From NCBI GenBank assembly GCA_900540305.1, contig UQFL01000005.1:1-63622 (forward strand): DNA of 63,622 nucleotides, written 5' to 3'. This DNA is from an uncultured Oscillospiraceae bacterium (GTDB taxonomy: Bacteria; Bacillota; Clostridia; Oscillospirales; Acutalibacteraceae). Position 1 is the stretch's first letter. Every line of letters starts with the position of its first letter. Of this stretch, positions 25,444-34,654 are shown in pieces. Both the position numbers and the translations under genes were made by a program. The notes under the pieces are model-generated. The model made no database searches, was not told where the DNA came from, and saw nothing but the letters and a program-made list of their open reading frames with translations.

Positions 25444-28400
25444 CTAGAAAGCGTTGCAGTTTTCTGCCAAAGCCTTTTTGAATAATTCACGGCTTTCTTC
25501 CTTTTTACCTAAACCGTATAATCCGAGTGCTTTCATAAATAAACAGTGAAGTCTGTTCTTTTTATTTAAATCCTCTTCAAATACAAGCAAATCGGGCAGA
25601 GAAACGGCAAAATAATCGATTTTGACATCATCATCTATATGTGTGTCGGAATAATCAATAAGCTTGTTAAAGCGGTTTTGTGCTTCTTTTTCATCGCCAA
25701 GTTTTAAGAGCGCCATTCCCTGATAGAAAATCGTTTCGGGCGGCTGGTCATTATAGTACATCGCAGACGCAGGCTCGCTTATTCCCACAGACGCTTTTAT
25801 GAAACATTCTTTTGCAAACTCATTTTTGCCGTCCTTTTCATAAACGCAGCCAAGATAATAGTTCTGTCTGTTTTCCTGTGCTCCGTAAAGTTTGCCCTCT
25901 CCGAGGTTGTGGGGATATTCAAAGGTTGAAAGCAAATAGTTTTCATCACTGTTTTTAACGCCGAGCGCAATATTTGAAAACAGATACTGCTCGGGCACTT
26001 TGCCTTCACCGCCCTCCCATGGGTGAAATTTGCGCTCTGAAATGAGTTTGAGTGCGCTTTCGTATGACTGAGTGAGATTAAGAAGGGCAATGTATTCCAA
26101 ATACAAATCGTCACGCTCAGCCACTGTATCAATGCGCTTTTTCAAAAATTCAAGTCTTTCTGAGGGTGAAATGTCCATTCTCTTTTTGAGCAGGTCAAGC
26201 TCATAAAGCACTCTCGCATCGCTCTCGTCCATTGAATAAGCTTTTTCAAGAGTTTCAAGCGCTTTCTTTTCGTCTTTCAATACATTGTAATAGAGAAGTG
26301 ACAAGTTACGATAAGGTGTTCCAAAATCACAGCCGAGTTCAACCGATTTTTCAAAGCATTTAACTGCATCGTTATGGCGCTCTTTGTCATAATAAAGATT
26401 GCCGAGATAATACGGCGCTTTGAAATCTTTGCTGTTATTTTCAATAGCAAATTCAAGTACGGCTATATCCTCAATTCTGTTCGGGAAACAGCAGTACGGG
26501 TCGTCTGAAAATGCTTTTTCAAGATGCTCTGAGTAATCTTTTCCAGCCTTATATGAATAGTAAGCTTTGTAATAATCTACCATCGGGAAGCTGTCTTTCG
26601 CCATATCAAGAAGTTTAATGGCGTCAGAATAAAAGCCTGCAGCGGCAAATTCAAGAGAAACATCAATGAGCATATTTGAGTTAGTTATATGCTTTGAAAT
26701 ATCGTTTTTGCAAAGATAAAGAGCACCGATATTAAGGCTGTCAAGTGAAAGCGCGTATTTTGCGTTTACAACATATTCTCTTGAGAGCGCTTTTAAAAGC
26801 ATCGTTTTAAGGTTGAGAGCGCTGAAATTGTGGGCATTGTATATTAAACACTGCTGTGCATATTCAAGCGCCTGTGTGTAGTCGCCTTTTTTGGAGCAGA
26901 TAAGAGCCATATAAAAGAATGAATTACTCTTTGTTTCAGCGTTCCATACTGCCTTGTAAAATGCGTCATACGCCTCTTCATATCTTTCCTGAATGAACAG
27001 GGAAAGACCGAGATTGAAATATATTTCTCCGTTAATCGGGTTGGGATTTGAGCGTGTCTGCTTTTCAATTGCAGTTCTGAAATACTGCTCGCTTTCTTTA
27101 ATCAGTCCCTTTTTGAGTAAAAGCATTCCATAGGCGTTATTGAGCCTGATGTCTGTTTTATCTCTTCTAAGTCCCTCAAGATAATAATCTTCCGCACGGC
27201 GTGTTGCGTGGCGGTACTGCTCAATATGAAGACCGTATAAATATAAATCCTCGCAAGTTTCACATTCGTGCGGCAGGGGAGCAGGTTTTGCGGGTTCGGG
27301 TATTTCCTGCTTTTTCACATTTCCGCTGAAAGACAATATTGTTTTTCCGTCTTTAATTACGCTTACTGTAATATCTTCAAAGCGGTAACCGTTATTTTCA
27401 ATGCTTAATTCATAAGTTTCAGCACATTCAAAATCTATCTCTTTGGAGTAAAAATCTTTTATTTTTACTTCGCATTTTCCAAGAGTTCCTGAGCAATAAA
27501 GCTTTACAGCTATCTTTTCGTCAACATCAAGATGAAGCGAAAGGTCTTTGTTTGCGTTATGTACTTCCCCCAAATCGTGGTAGGGCATAAAATACTGAGT
27601 AAAATCCTTGCTTTCCATAGGAGCAATAAAGCTGAAATCGGGCTGGTTATCCGTATAACATCCTGTCATAAGCTCAAAATACGGGCCGTCCTCATCGGTA
27701 AGGTTTCTGTCCCACGCTTTGCCGAAATCGCCTGAGCCCCATGTCCACTGCTTTTTGCCGGGTGAAATATGGTGGTCTGCAACATGCAAAATTCCTGCTT
27801 TTACTCCGTCATCATATCCGCCCACAAAGTCATAATCGCTTTTTGCCGCCATATAGGAAGTGGGAACAGGCAGATTGTTGTATCTTGAAATGTCAACGCC
27901 TTTTGAATAGTCAACTTTATAGTAAGTTCCCGTAGCAATCGGGAAAGTTGAAACATCACGCTTGCCGTGGTCCATAACAGCGGTTACATCGGGAGGGAAT
28001 ATGCTGCGGTAGTTATCGTTAACGGCAACGGCAGGGTTAGCCCACCAAAGAAATGTCTGCTTTGTTCCCGTTCTATTGTAAAGATGGTTTTTCAATTCAA
28101 GATAAGCTTTGTCGGGGTAAAGGGTAAATTCTGTTTCGCCTTTGGTGTGAAACATATTTTCAATTTCGCTGACAACAATTGTTGCGCTTCCGTCATTGTT
28201 TTTGCGGTATGTATAGTTAACCGGGTCAAATGTGCTCGGTCTGTGGTGCTGAGGCCAGTTGAATTCAATACCGCCTGAAACCCAAGGCCCTGCCAATCCG
28301 ACAAGCGCAGGCTTAATAACATGATTATAATATACAAAGTCGTAATCTCTTGTTTTATCATACGCTCTTTGAACTTTTCCGCCTAATTCAGGCAAAATCA

Positions 28401-28620
28401 TAACTTTAAGATAATCGTTTTCAAGAAATACGGCAGTGTATTTTTTATCTGTTTTCGTATCGTTGATTTTGTCAATAACGCTGTGAGGATAAACTTTGCC
28501 GCTGCTGCCCTGGTAAACTCTTTTCTCAAGAAACAGCGGGTTTCTGTCAGGCTTTCCGGTTTCGTATGTAGGAATAATTATTTCTTCTTCCCACACTTTA
28601 ACTTTAGAAATATTATTCAT
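25444..28620 (-). CDS. DUF5107 and tetratricopeptide-repeat protein
   Basis: A 1,058-residue cytoplasmic protein without signal peptide. The N-terminal 400 or so residues are a DUF5107 domain, a beta-rich fold resembling galactose mutarotase/glycosidase sandwiches (conserved stretch GGIEFNWPQHHRPSTF). The remainder is a series of TPR units (about 480-1,050). This architecture recurs in gut Firmicutes and Bacteroidetes near carbohydrate genes, but no reaction is established to my knowledge. GGGAG lies nine bases before the ATG. It stands alone, with terminator-separated neighbours on both sides. Confidence 0.8.
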   Translation of the reverse strand: MNNISKVKVWEEEIIIPTYETGKPDRNPLFLEKRVYQGSSGKVYPHSVIDKINDTKTDKKYTAVFLENDYLKVMILPELGGKVQRAYDKTRDYDFVYYNHVIKPALVGLAGPWVSGGIEFNWPQHHRPSTFDPVNYTYRKNNDGSATIVVSEIENMFHTKGETEFTLYPDKAYLELKNHLYNRTGTKQTFLWWANPAVAVNDNYRSIFPPDVTAVMDHGKRDVSTFPIATGTYYKVDYSKGVDISRYNNLPVPTSYMAAKSDYDFVGGYDDGVKAGILHVADHHISPGKKQWTWGSGDFGKAWDRNLTDEDGPYFELMTGCYTDNQPDFSFIAPMESKDFTQYFMPYHDLGEVHNANKDLSLHLDVDEKIAVKLYCSGTLGKCEVKIKDFYSKEIDFECAETYELSIENNGYRFEDITVSVIKDGKTILSFSGNVKKQEIPEPAKPAPLPHECETCEDLYLYGLHIEQYRHATRRAEDYYLEGLRRDKTDIRLNNAYGMLLLKKGLIKESEQYFRTAIEKQTRSNPNPINGEIYFNLGLSLFIQERYEEAYDAFYKAVWNAETKSNSFFYMALICSKKGDYTQALEYAQQCLIYNAHNFSALNLKTMLLKALSREYVVNAKYALSLDSLNIGALYLCKNDISKHITNSNMLIDVSLEFAAAGFYSDAIKLLDMAKDSFPMVDYYKAYYSYKAGKDYSEHLEKAFSDDPYCCFPNRIEDIAVLEFAIENNSKDFKAPYYLGNLYYDKERHNDAVKCFEKSVELGCDFGTPYRNLSLLYYNVLKDEKKALETLEKAYSMDESDARVLYELDLLKKRMDISPSERLEFLKKRIDTVAERDDLYLEYIALLNLTQSYESALKLISERKFHPWEGGEGKVPEQYLFSNIALGVKNSDENYLLSTFEYPHNLGEGKLYGAQENRQNYYLGCVYEKDGKNEFAKECFIKASVGISEPASAMYYNDQPPETIFYQGMALLKLGDEKEAQNRFNKLIDYSDTHIDDDVKIDYFAVSLPDLLVFEEDLNKKNRLHCLFMKALGLYGLGKKEESRELFKKALAENCNAF

Positions 28621-29001
28621 TATAATTTCTCCCTGTCTGACTTTGATTTGCTTTTATTGTAATATGATTTTTAGCGAATTTGTTTTGAAATAACATCAAA
28701 AAATTTAGAAATCCTATTGTTATTTATGAGAGATTAAAGGTAATTGCCTGAACAGGGGTTTGCAATGTTTTTGAGCAGTTAAAAATTTATATTCGCATCA
28801 AATAGTTATAAGTTTTATATAGAAAATATAAGCATAATCAAGTCTTACAAAAACAGCAAAATTATTAATTTTATCAAATTTATATGCCTGTTTTCTAAAA
28901 GAATATAGGCGATTAGAATATATTTGCTAAAAATAATTGACAAATTTCGACATAAGAACATATAATGTAATGGGGTGAATATCTGGAAAGGCAGAAACTG
29001 G
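28621..29001. other. AT-rich intergenic region
   Basis: 381 bp between divergent genes, with no open frame worth calling and no RNA gene recognised. It contains the strong promoter described next, and presumably a promoter for the DUF5107 gene that I cannot place with confidence. Confidence 0.6.
28937..28966 (+). promoter_or_regulatory. Consensus sigma-A promoter
   Basis: TTGACA (28937-28942) and TATAAT (28961-28966) are separated by 18 bp, a perfect match to the housekeeping consensus. Transcription would begin near 28,973. That makes the GTG at 28975 an unlikely start for the next gene and supports the ATG at 29002. Confidence 0.85.
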
Positions 29002-29961
29002 ATGTTCAAAATCAAAAGAGCCATTGCGGTAATTCTGATACTTACAGTTCAGCTTAGCGCTCCTATGAAAGCGCTGGCGGTGGATACTTCATATATAGAG
29101 GCGTTCCAAAAATGGAATGCCGCTGAAAATGCGCAGGTCGTTTATACTTATGATGAAGGGTATAGTGGTGTCCTGCAATTTTTTTATGAGGATAATTGCT
29201 TTTACGGTCACATTAGCTACAGCGAAACCAGTATGAACAATTATGAAAATGAAGTAGAGGTAAGCGTGTATGTATCCAATGAAAACAGGAGTTATAAAGT
29301 TGACTTTTCAAGCGACAGTGAAGATGAAAACGAGTTCTGCAATGTCTATAAAAATTTTACTCCTGATACAAAATACGGGCAGGATATTTACTTCATAATA
29401 GAGTTTAATGACAAGAAAGATAAAAACACCGTAAATCTAGTTAATATCGAAATTACTGTTAATACAAAAACATACATTGTTGGGGAAAATATTACTGTTG
29501 GTGAAATATCTGAACAAACAGTTGATGATGCTCGGCAGACTACAAATAACACTACAAACAAGAAAAAGTCCGATAGTGAGGCAGCGGCGAAAGAGAGTCA
29601 GACAAAATTTCATTATGATGCGGCACAGGGCGGAGAAGCGGCTCAGAAAGATGACAGCGACAGTAATGACAGTGAACAGAGTTCAAAGTTTTCTGCTCAA
29701 AATGATTATGATTTAGAAAATGAACTCGGGGTGAATGAATATACCGTTGAAAGTGCACAAAGCGTGGCAACATTCGAACTCAATAATGTTTCGCAGATGA
29801 GCGTTGGTGCAAAGGCTATGCTTACAGGTTCGGCGGTTATTGCCGCAGTAGGCTGTGTGTTAATTTGCAAGGCTTTAATAGGCAGAGCAGTTGAAAAAGA
29901 AGCGCAAAAGATAGCGGCTAATGCAGTTTCAGAGCAAAATTCAAATCCCCGCAAAGATTAA
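29002..29961 (+). CDS. Secreted protein with C-terminal membrane anchor
   Basis: A 319-residue protein with a signal peptide (MFKIKR, hydrophobic core, cut near KALA), a beta-rich domain (about 25-155), an acidic/polar low-complexity linker (about 170-230), and one C-terminal span (about 268-290) with a short basic tail. It would be held outside the cell by its C terminus. GGAAAGG (28985-28991) is ten bases before the chosen ATG. A GTG 27 bases upstream is in frame but lies at the transcription start. The family is unrecognised. Confidence 0.75.
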   Translation: MFKIKRAIAVILILTVQLSAPMKALAVDTSYIEAFQKWNAAENAQVVYTYDEGYSGVLQFFYEDNCFYGHISYSETSMNNYENEVEVSVYVSNENRSYKVDFSSDSEDENEFCNVYKNFTPDTKYGQDIYFIIEFNDKKDKNTVNLVNIEITVNTKTYIVGENITVGEISEQTVDDARQTTNNTTNKKKSDSEAAAKESQTKFHYDAAQGGEAAQKDDSDSNDSEQSSKFSAQNDYDLENELGVNEYTVESAQSVATFELNNVSQMSVGAKAMLTGSAVIAAVGCVLICKALIGRAVEKEAQKIAANAVSEQNSNPRKD

Positions 29962-30028
29962 TACTTACTCTTTTTATAAATAAAACTAAAAAATATGAAA
30001 ATAATATTACATATATGTAATTCATTTT

Positions 30029-30059
30029 TCACACAATATTAATATTGTTATGATATAAT
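30029..30059 (+). promoter_or_regulatory. Promoter with 16-bp palindrome in the spacer, before yccF
   Basis: TATAAT at 30054-30059 is preceded by a weak -35 (TTCACA, 30029-30034, 19-bp spacer). Within the spacer is the perfect palindrome ACAATATTAATATTGT (30033-30048). A palindrome in this position is a typical repressor site. The regulator is unknown. Confidence 0.55.
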
Positions 30060-30088
30060 AACATTACCATTAGAAAAGGAGAATATAT

Positions 30089-30457
30089 ATGGCTTCAATT
30101 GGTAATGTTCTTTGGTTTGTTTTCGGCGGCTTTTTCAGCGGACTTAGCTGGCTGTTGGCAGGTTGCTTGTGGTGTATTACTATTGTCGGAATACCGATAG
30201 GCAAGCAGTGCTTTAAGCTTGCAAGCGTAAGCTTTTTCCCTTTTAAAAAGGAAATAGTTTACGGCGGAGGAGCAGGCTCTTTCTTAGTAAATATAATATG
30301 GATGATTTTTTCAGGTCTTCCCCTTGCGATTGAGCATATATTCTGGGGAGTGCTGTTGTGCATAACAATAGTGGGTATTCCTTTCGGCAAACAGCAGTTC
30401 AAACTTGCAAAGCTTGCTATGTTTCCGTTTGGAACAACTATTGTTGAAGTTAAGTAA
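30089..30457 (+). CDS. YccF-domain inner membrane protein
   Basis: A 122-residue membrane protein with two copies of the YccF motif: G-x-(L/I)-W-x-x-(F/I)-x-G near the start and again near residue 73, each followed by CITIVGIP(I/F)GKQ. Hydrophobic spans flank each motif. The function of YccF is not established. It stands immediately before the superoxide reductase gene (44-bp gap) and may share its transcript. Confidence 0.9.
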   Translation: MASIGNVLWFVFGGFFSGLSWLLAGCLWCITIVGIPIGKQCFKLASVSFFPFKKEIVYGGGAGSFLVNIIWMIFSGLPLAIEHIFWGVLLCITIVGIPFGKQQFKLAKLAMFPFGTTIVEVK

Positions 30458-30501
30458 AAAACAGTTTTTAGCTGTAATTTTATAAATAAGGAGTAATTAT
30501 T

Positions 30502-30876
30502 ATGGAACAGAAGTATTACAAATGTTCAGTATGCGGAAAAATTATTGCCGTTGTTAAGGATACGGCAGTACCCGTAATGTGCTGCGGTAAAAAAATGGAG
30601 GAGATTATTCCGGGCACTGTTGACGCAGCTGCTGAAAAGCATATCCCAGTATATAATCAGGATGGCGATAAAGTTTATGTAACAGTTGGCGAAGTTGAGC
30701 ACCCCATGCTTGACGAGCATTATATTGAGTGGATTGCCGTTCAGACTGACGCAGGCGTTTACAGAAAGGCGCTTAAACCCGGCGATGAGCCTAAAGCTTG
30801 CTTTGCTCTTTGCTGTGATGAAAAGGTTGAGGCGGTTTTCGCATACTGCAACCTTCACGGACTTTGGAAAGCATAA
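30502..30876 (+). CDS. dfx: Desulfoferrodoxin-type superoxide reductase
   Basis: A 124-residue non-haem iron enzyme that reduces superoxide to hydrogen peroxide in the cytoplasm of anaerobes. The N-terminal desulforedoxin-like centre has Cys8, Cys11, Cys27 and Cys28. The catalytic centre has His47 (EKHIPV), His67, His73, Cys116 and His119 (CNLHGLW). All expected ligands are present. AAGGAG lies upstream of the ATG and a strong terminator follows. Confidence 0.96.
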   Translation: MEQKYYKCSVCGKIIAVVKDTAVPVMCCGKKMEEIIPGTVDAAAEKHIPVYNQDGDKVYVTVGEVEHPMLDEHYIEWIAVQTDAGVYRKALKPGDEPKACFALCCDEKVEAVFAYCNLHGLWKA

Positions 30877-30896
30877 AAATTAATTAGTTAAAATAA

Positions 30897-30928
30897 AAAT
30901 ACAACCGCATTTGCGGTTGTATTTTTTT
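30897..30928 (+). terminator. Terminator after superoxide reductase
   Basis: AATACAACCGCA pairs with TGCGGTTGTATT and is followed by seven T. It lies between convergent genes and may serve both. Confidence 0.92.
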
Positions 30929-30947
30929 GCGCCATTTTATTTAATAG

Positions 30948-33233
30948 TTATTCGTTTTGCAATACGCTCATAGCTATTTTTTCGGGCGTTACGGGAAGTT
31001 CGGTAAATCTTGTTCCCGTGGCGTTGAAAATAGCGTCTGTAACAGCGGGCAGGGGAGTGTTTATAACAACTTCGCCTATCGATTTTGCACCGAAAGGCCC
31101 TCTGTTTTCGTAACTGCTTTCGAATTCAACATTAATATGACCTATGTCAAGGCGAGTCGGGATTTTGTACTGCATAAGCGAGTTTTCAAAAAGCCTTCCT
31201 TTGCCGTCATATGTGATGTTTTCAGTCAAAACCATTCCGATACCCTGTAAAATTCCGCCCTCAGCCTGTACTCTTGCAAGGTTGGGATTTATCGGTGTTC
31301 CGCAGTCAACGGCGGCGCAGTAATTAACAACACTTGTTTCGCCTGTTTCAATGTCTGTTTCAAGTTCTGCGGCGCCAACCATAAACGGGGGAGGAGAGGT
31401 GGGCGAGGAATTTGATTTTGTAACTTCAAGTGCAATTTCGTTTCCGCACATTGAAGCCGTAGCAATGTCAAACAGCGAAACGCTTTTCTTATTTGATGTG
31501 CATATAACTTCTTTGCCGTCAAATTCAGTATCACTTTCATTGCAGTCAAGCAGTTTTGCTCCGATTTTGCATATTCTATCTCTGAGCTCAAGTGCGCAAA
31601 GCTCAACAGCCTTGCCCGTAACAAAAGTTGTGCTGGAAGCGTAAGAACCTGAATCATACGGGGAGTTGTCCGTGTCTGCACCCGTAACAGCTATTTGCTC
31701 CATAGGGCAGTCAAGCACTTCACTTGCAATCTGGGCGAGTATAGTATCGCAACCCGTACCCATATCAGCCGCACCTATAATTAGATTGTAAATGCCCTCG
31801 TCTCCGAGTTTTATGGTCGCTGAACCTACATCAACACCGCTGATACCTGAGCCCTGCATAGCCATGCCCATTCCGACACTGCGCACTTTTGTATCGCTGA
31901 TTTTTCGGCAGGGATATTTGTTGTCCCAGTCAATCATTTCACGAACTCTGTCAAGGCATTTGTCAAGCGCACAGCTCGTGTTTGTTTCATTGTAGTATGC
32001 AGGCATAACATCGCCTTCGTGAATTATATTCTTTTTTCTCAGTTCAATCGGGTCGATAGAAAGTTTGTGTGCAAGTTCGTTTACTGCCGATTCAACTGCA
32101 AACAAGCCCTGTGTTGCGCCGTATCCTCTGTACGCACCTGCTGACATAACATTTGTATAAACAACATCGTAGCAAAATCTAAATGCCTCGCATTTGCCGT
32201 AAAGCGGGATTGATTTGTGACCCGAAAGGCCTACTGTTGTGGGGCCGTGCTCGCCGTAAGCGCCTGTGTTTGAAAGGGTATAAAGGTCTATTCCCTTTAT
32301 CGTTCCGTCATTCATTGCGCCAAGTTTAACATGCATTTCCATCTCATGTCTCGGAGATGATGCCGTCATTGATTCTTCCCTTGAGAAAATCAGCATAGAC
32401 GGTTTTTTTGTTTTCCAAGTAACAAAGGCAGGGTATATCTCGGAAACGGAACTCTGCTTTGCGCCGAATCCTCCGCCTATTCTCGGCTTGCTAACTCGGA
32501 TTTTTGATTTCGGTATACCGAGAGCGTTTGCAATAATTCTTCTGCAATGGAATACAATCTGCGTTGAGCTGACAACATTAAGTCTGCCGTAAGCGTCAAT
32601 AGTGCAGAATGTGCGGAAAGTTTCCATCATCGTCTGCTGATTTGCTCTTGTATGGTAAACTCTGTCAATAACTATATCACATTCTGAAAGCACCTTGTCA
32701 ATATCGCCGTTAGAGCTTTCCTCGTGGGCACAGAGATTTCTTTTGTTGTCCGCACCAACAGGGCAAAGTGATTCCCAGTTGCTTTCGGGGTGAACAAGAA
32801 TTTCATTGTCAAGCGCCTTGTGAAAATCAAGCACGGGTTCAAGTACTTCGTACTGAACTTTTATAAGCTTCATCGCCTTGTTTACGCATTTTTCGTCCTT
32901 GCCAGCAATAATTGCCGCCACATCTCCTGTATAGCGCATATGGTTGTCAAGAATAAGCCTGTCATAAGGGCTTGGTTCGGGATATGTCTGACCCGCAAGA
33001 GTAAAACGCCTTGCATCCTCGGGAATATCCTTGTAAGTGAAAATAGCTTCGATTCCCGGCACTTTCATTGCAATATCCGTGTTTATGTCTTTAATTACAG
33101 CGTTTGCGTAAGGGCTTCTGAGAAGTTTTACCACAAGGCAGTTTGAGGGGGCAATATCTTCCGTATAAACAGGCTGTCCCGTCAAAAGCTGCATTGAATC
33201 TATTTTCTTTATCGGTTTATTTACGGATTTCAT
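30948..33233 (-). CDS. Molybdenum hydroxylase, large (Mo-binding) subunit of the xanthine dehydrogenase family
   Basis: A 761-residue subunit carrying the molybdopterin cofactor. Family motifs visible: RIGGGFGAKQ near residue 257, SAGAYRGYGATQG near 365, a GAADMGTG-like cofactor loop near 485, and GAKSIGEVV near 720 containing the catalytic glutamate. With the [2Fe-2S] and FAD subunits upstream it would hydroxylate a purine or other heterocycle or aldehyde. The AYRGYG loop differs from classical xanthine dehydrogenase (FRGFG), so the substrate should be left open. It overlaps the preceding gene by four bases. Confidence 0.92.
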   Translation of the reverse strand: MKSVNKPIKKIDSMQLLTGQPVYTEDIAPSNCLVVKLLRSPYANAVIKDINTDIAMKVPGIEAIFTYKDIPEDARRFTLAGQTYPEPSPYDRLILDNHMRYTGDVAAIIAGKDEKCVNKAMKLIKVQYEVLEPVLDFHKALDNEILVHPESNWESLCPVGADNKRNLCAHEESSNGDIDKVLSECDIVIDRVYHTRANQQTMMETFRTFCTIDAYGRLNVVSSTQIVFHCRRIIANALGIPKSKIRVSKPRIGGGFGAKQSSVSEIYPAFVTWKTKKPSMLIFSREESMTASSPRHEMEMHVKLGAMNDGTIKGIDLYTLSNTGAYGEHGPTTVGLSGHKSIPLYGKCEAFRFCYDVVYTNVMSAGAYRGYGATQGLFAVESAVNELAHKLSIDPIELRKKNIIHEGDVMPAYYNETNTSCALDKCLDRVREMIDWDNKYPCRKISDTKVRSVGMGMAMQGSGISGVDVGSATIKLGDEGIYNLIIGAADMGTGCDTILAQIASEVLDCPMEQIAVTGADTDNSPYDSGSYASSTTFVTGKAVELCALELRDRICKIGAKLLDCNESDTEFDGKEVICTSNKKSVSLFDIATASMCGNEIALEVTKSNSSPTSPPPFMVGAAELETDIETGETSVVNYCAAVDCGTPINPNLARVQAEGGILQGIGMVLTENITYDGKGRLFENSLMQYKIPTRLDIGHINVEFESSYENRGPFGAKSIGEVVINTPLPAVTDAIFNATGTRFTELPVTPEKIAMSVLQNE

Positions 33234-33688
33234 TTGCCGTTCTTCCTTTTCAAAAATTCCTTGATACCTCTGAGCTGCCCCTCATATCCGGAGCATCTGC
33301 AAAGATTTCCCGCAAGATACTCTTTTATCTCATCATCGCTCGGGTCGGAGTTTTCCCTGAGCAGCGCAATAGTGTTCATCACAAAACCCGGATTGCAAAA
33401 TCCGCATTGTTCTGCGCCCTGCTCGGCTATAAATTCCCCAAACTCTTTCGCTTCTTCCTGAAGTCCCTCAAGAGTTGTAACCTCTTTTCCGTTTGCCCTT
33501 GCCGCGAGAACGGAGCAGGAAAGAACGGGTTTGTTTTCAAGAAAAACCGTGCAAAGTCCGCAGTTTGATGTTTCACAGCCTCTTTTAACGCTAAGGCAAC
33601 CGTGTTTTCTTACAAAATCTATCAAAAGCACATCTGCTTCAATTTCATCTTTAACAGTTTTGCCGTTAAGCTTAACAGTAATAACCAT
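33230..33688 (-). CDS. Molybdenum hydroxylase [2Fe-2S] subunit
   Basis: A 152-residue iron-sulfur subunit with two [2Fe-2S] centres: a plant-ferredoxin type (GCETSNCGLCTVF with a downstream Cys) and an alpha-helical type (CGFCNPGFV and CRCSGY). It passes electrons from the Mo site to the FAD subunit. It shares one base with the FAD-subunit stop (TAATG) and four with the large subunit, so the three genes are one operon. Confidence 0.95.
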   Translation of the reverse strand: MVITVKLNGKTVKDEIEADVLLIDFVRKHGCLSVKRGCETSNCGLCTVFLENKPVLSCSVLAARANGKEVTTLEGLQEEAKEFGEFIAEQGAEQCGFCNPGFVMNTIALLRENSDPSDDEIKEYLAGNLCRCSGYEGQLRGIKEFLKRKNGK

Positions 33689-34476
33689 TATTCAGCACCT
33701 CCGAGTTTAAGGCACGCCCTTTTTGCAAGCACGCCTGCAAGATGCGCTCTGTATTCGGCGCTTCCTCTCATATTTGAATAAACTTCAACATCATTTTTAA
33801 CTTTAAGTGCAATTTCGTTGCCGATTTCTTCGGGTGACTGCTTGTCAGTCTCGAAATCGTATTCAAAAGCCTTTGCCGCAAAAGGTCTTGCCCCGAAAAC
33901 AAGGCGTATTTTATTGCCTTTTGCCGCCGCGGCGCAGGTTAAAACAGGGAAGTCCGTTTTTGTGTTTCGTACAGACTGATAATAATATCTGCCGCCGTCT
34001 TTCAGCACTTTGATTTTAACAAGAATATCATTTTTGCAGTCAGATTTTATAAAATCCTCAAGCGGCATTTCACCGCCTTTATATAACTCAACTACGGTAT
34101 TCATTGAAAGAAAAACAGATAAAACATCGGAAAAACCGTATCTGCCGAAAATGCTGCCGCCAACCGTTGCGAAGTTTCTGAACTGAACGCCTACGATTGA
34201 TTTTACAGCGTCCCTAACTGCGCAGTTGCAGTAATCATTTAACGCTTCGTTCTTTTCAAGGTCTCTGAGAGTTACATATGCGCCTATTTCAAAAGCGTTT
34301 TCATTTTCTTCAATCTTATCAAGACCGAGCAGTGACAGGTCGATTATGGTGTCAAAATTCTGTTTGCTCATTTTAAGCCAAAGCATACCGCCTGCTATTT
34401 TATTTGCTTTTTTCTGATTTAACTGCCAAGCCTCTTCAAGACTCTGCGGTGAAACAAAATTCTTTGCGCAAAACAT
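33688..34476 (-). CDS. Molybdenum hydroxylase FAD-binding subunit
   Basis: A 262-residue subunit with the CO-dehydrogenase flavoprotein fold: the FAD pyrophosphate loop (KIAGGMLWL near residue 28, a variant of AGGTDL) and TVGGSIFGRYGFSD near 108. The C-terminal domain carries a VR.TKTDFPVL-like motif. The ATG at 34476 was chosen because AAAGGA stands eight bases ahead. A longer frame starting 40 codons earlier crosses the divergent promoter region and is not credible. It is the first gene of the operon. Confidence 0.92.
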   Translation of the reverse strand: MFCAKNFVSPQSLEEAWQLNQKKANKIAGGMLWLKMSKQNFDTIIDLSLLGLDKIEENENAFEIGAYVTLRDLEKNEALNDYCNCAVRDAVKSIVGVQFRNFATVGGSIFGRYGFSDVLSVFLSMNTVVELYKGGEMPLEDFIKSDCKNDILVKIKVLKDGGRYYYQSVRNTKTDFPVLTCAAAAKGNKIRLVFGARPFAAKAFEYDFETDKQSPEEIGNEIALKVKNDVEVYSNMRGSAEYRAHLAGVLAKRACLKLGGAE

Positions 34477-34563
34477 ATAATCGTCCTTTCTCTCTTTACT
34501 GATTTGAGTGTAACACAGTTTAGCATTTTTATCAATTAATCGGGTATATTTTTCGTTTTCATA

Positions 34564-34592
34564 TTGTTTATAACATATTTTTTTGTTATAAT
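34564..34592 (+). promoter_or_regulatory. Promoter with inverted-repeat operator for the importer operon
   Basis: TTGTTT (34564-34569) and TATAAT (34587-34592) are separated by exactly 17 bp. The inverted repeat TATAAC-N10-GTTATA (34569-34590) fills the space between them, so a protein bound here would exclude RNA polymerase. A ModE-type protein is encoded in the operon and is the natural candidate for autogenous, molybdate-responsive control. That assignment is inference. Confidence 0.65.
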
Positions 34593-34654
34593 CCATTATA
34601 GTTTTAAAACTACAACGCTTATTTTAAAACAGTATTATTCAAAGGAGAATTATT

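Noticed and set aside
34477..34596. 40-codon N-terminal extension of the FAD-binding subunit
   Set aside because: It crosses the divergent promoter region, is lysine/tyrosine rich without fold, and the internal ATG has AAAGGA at the right distance.
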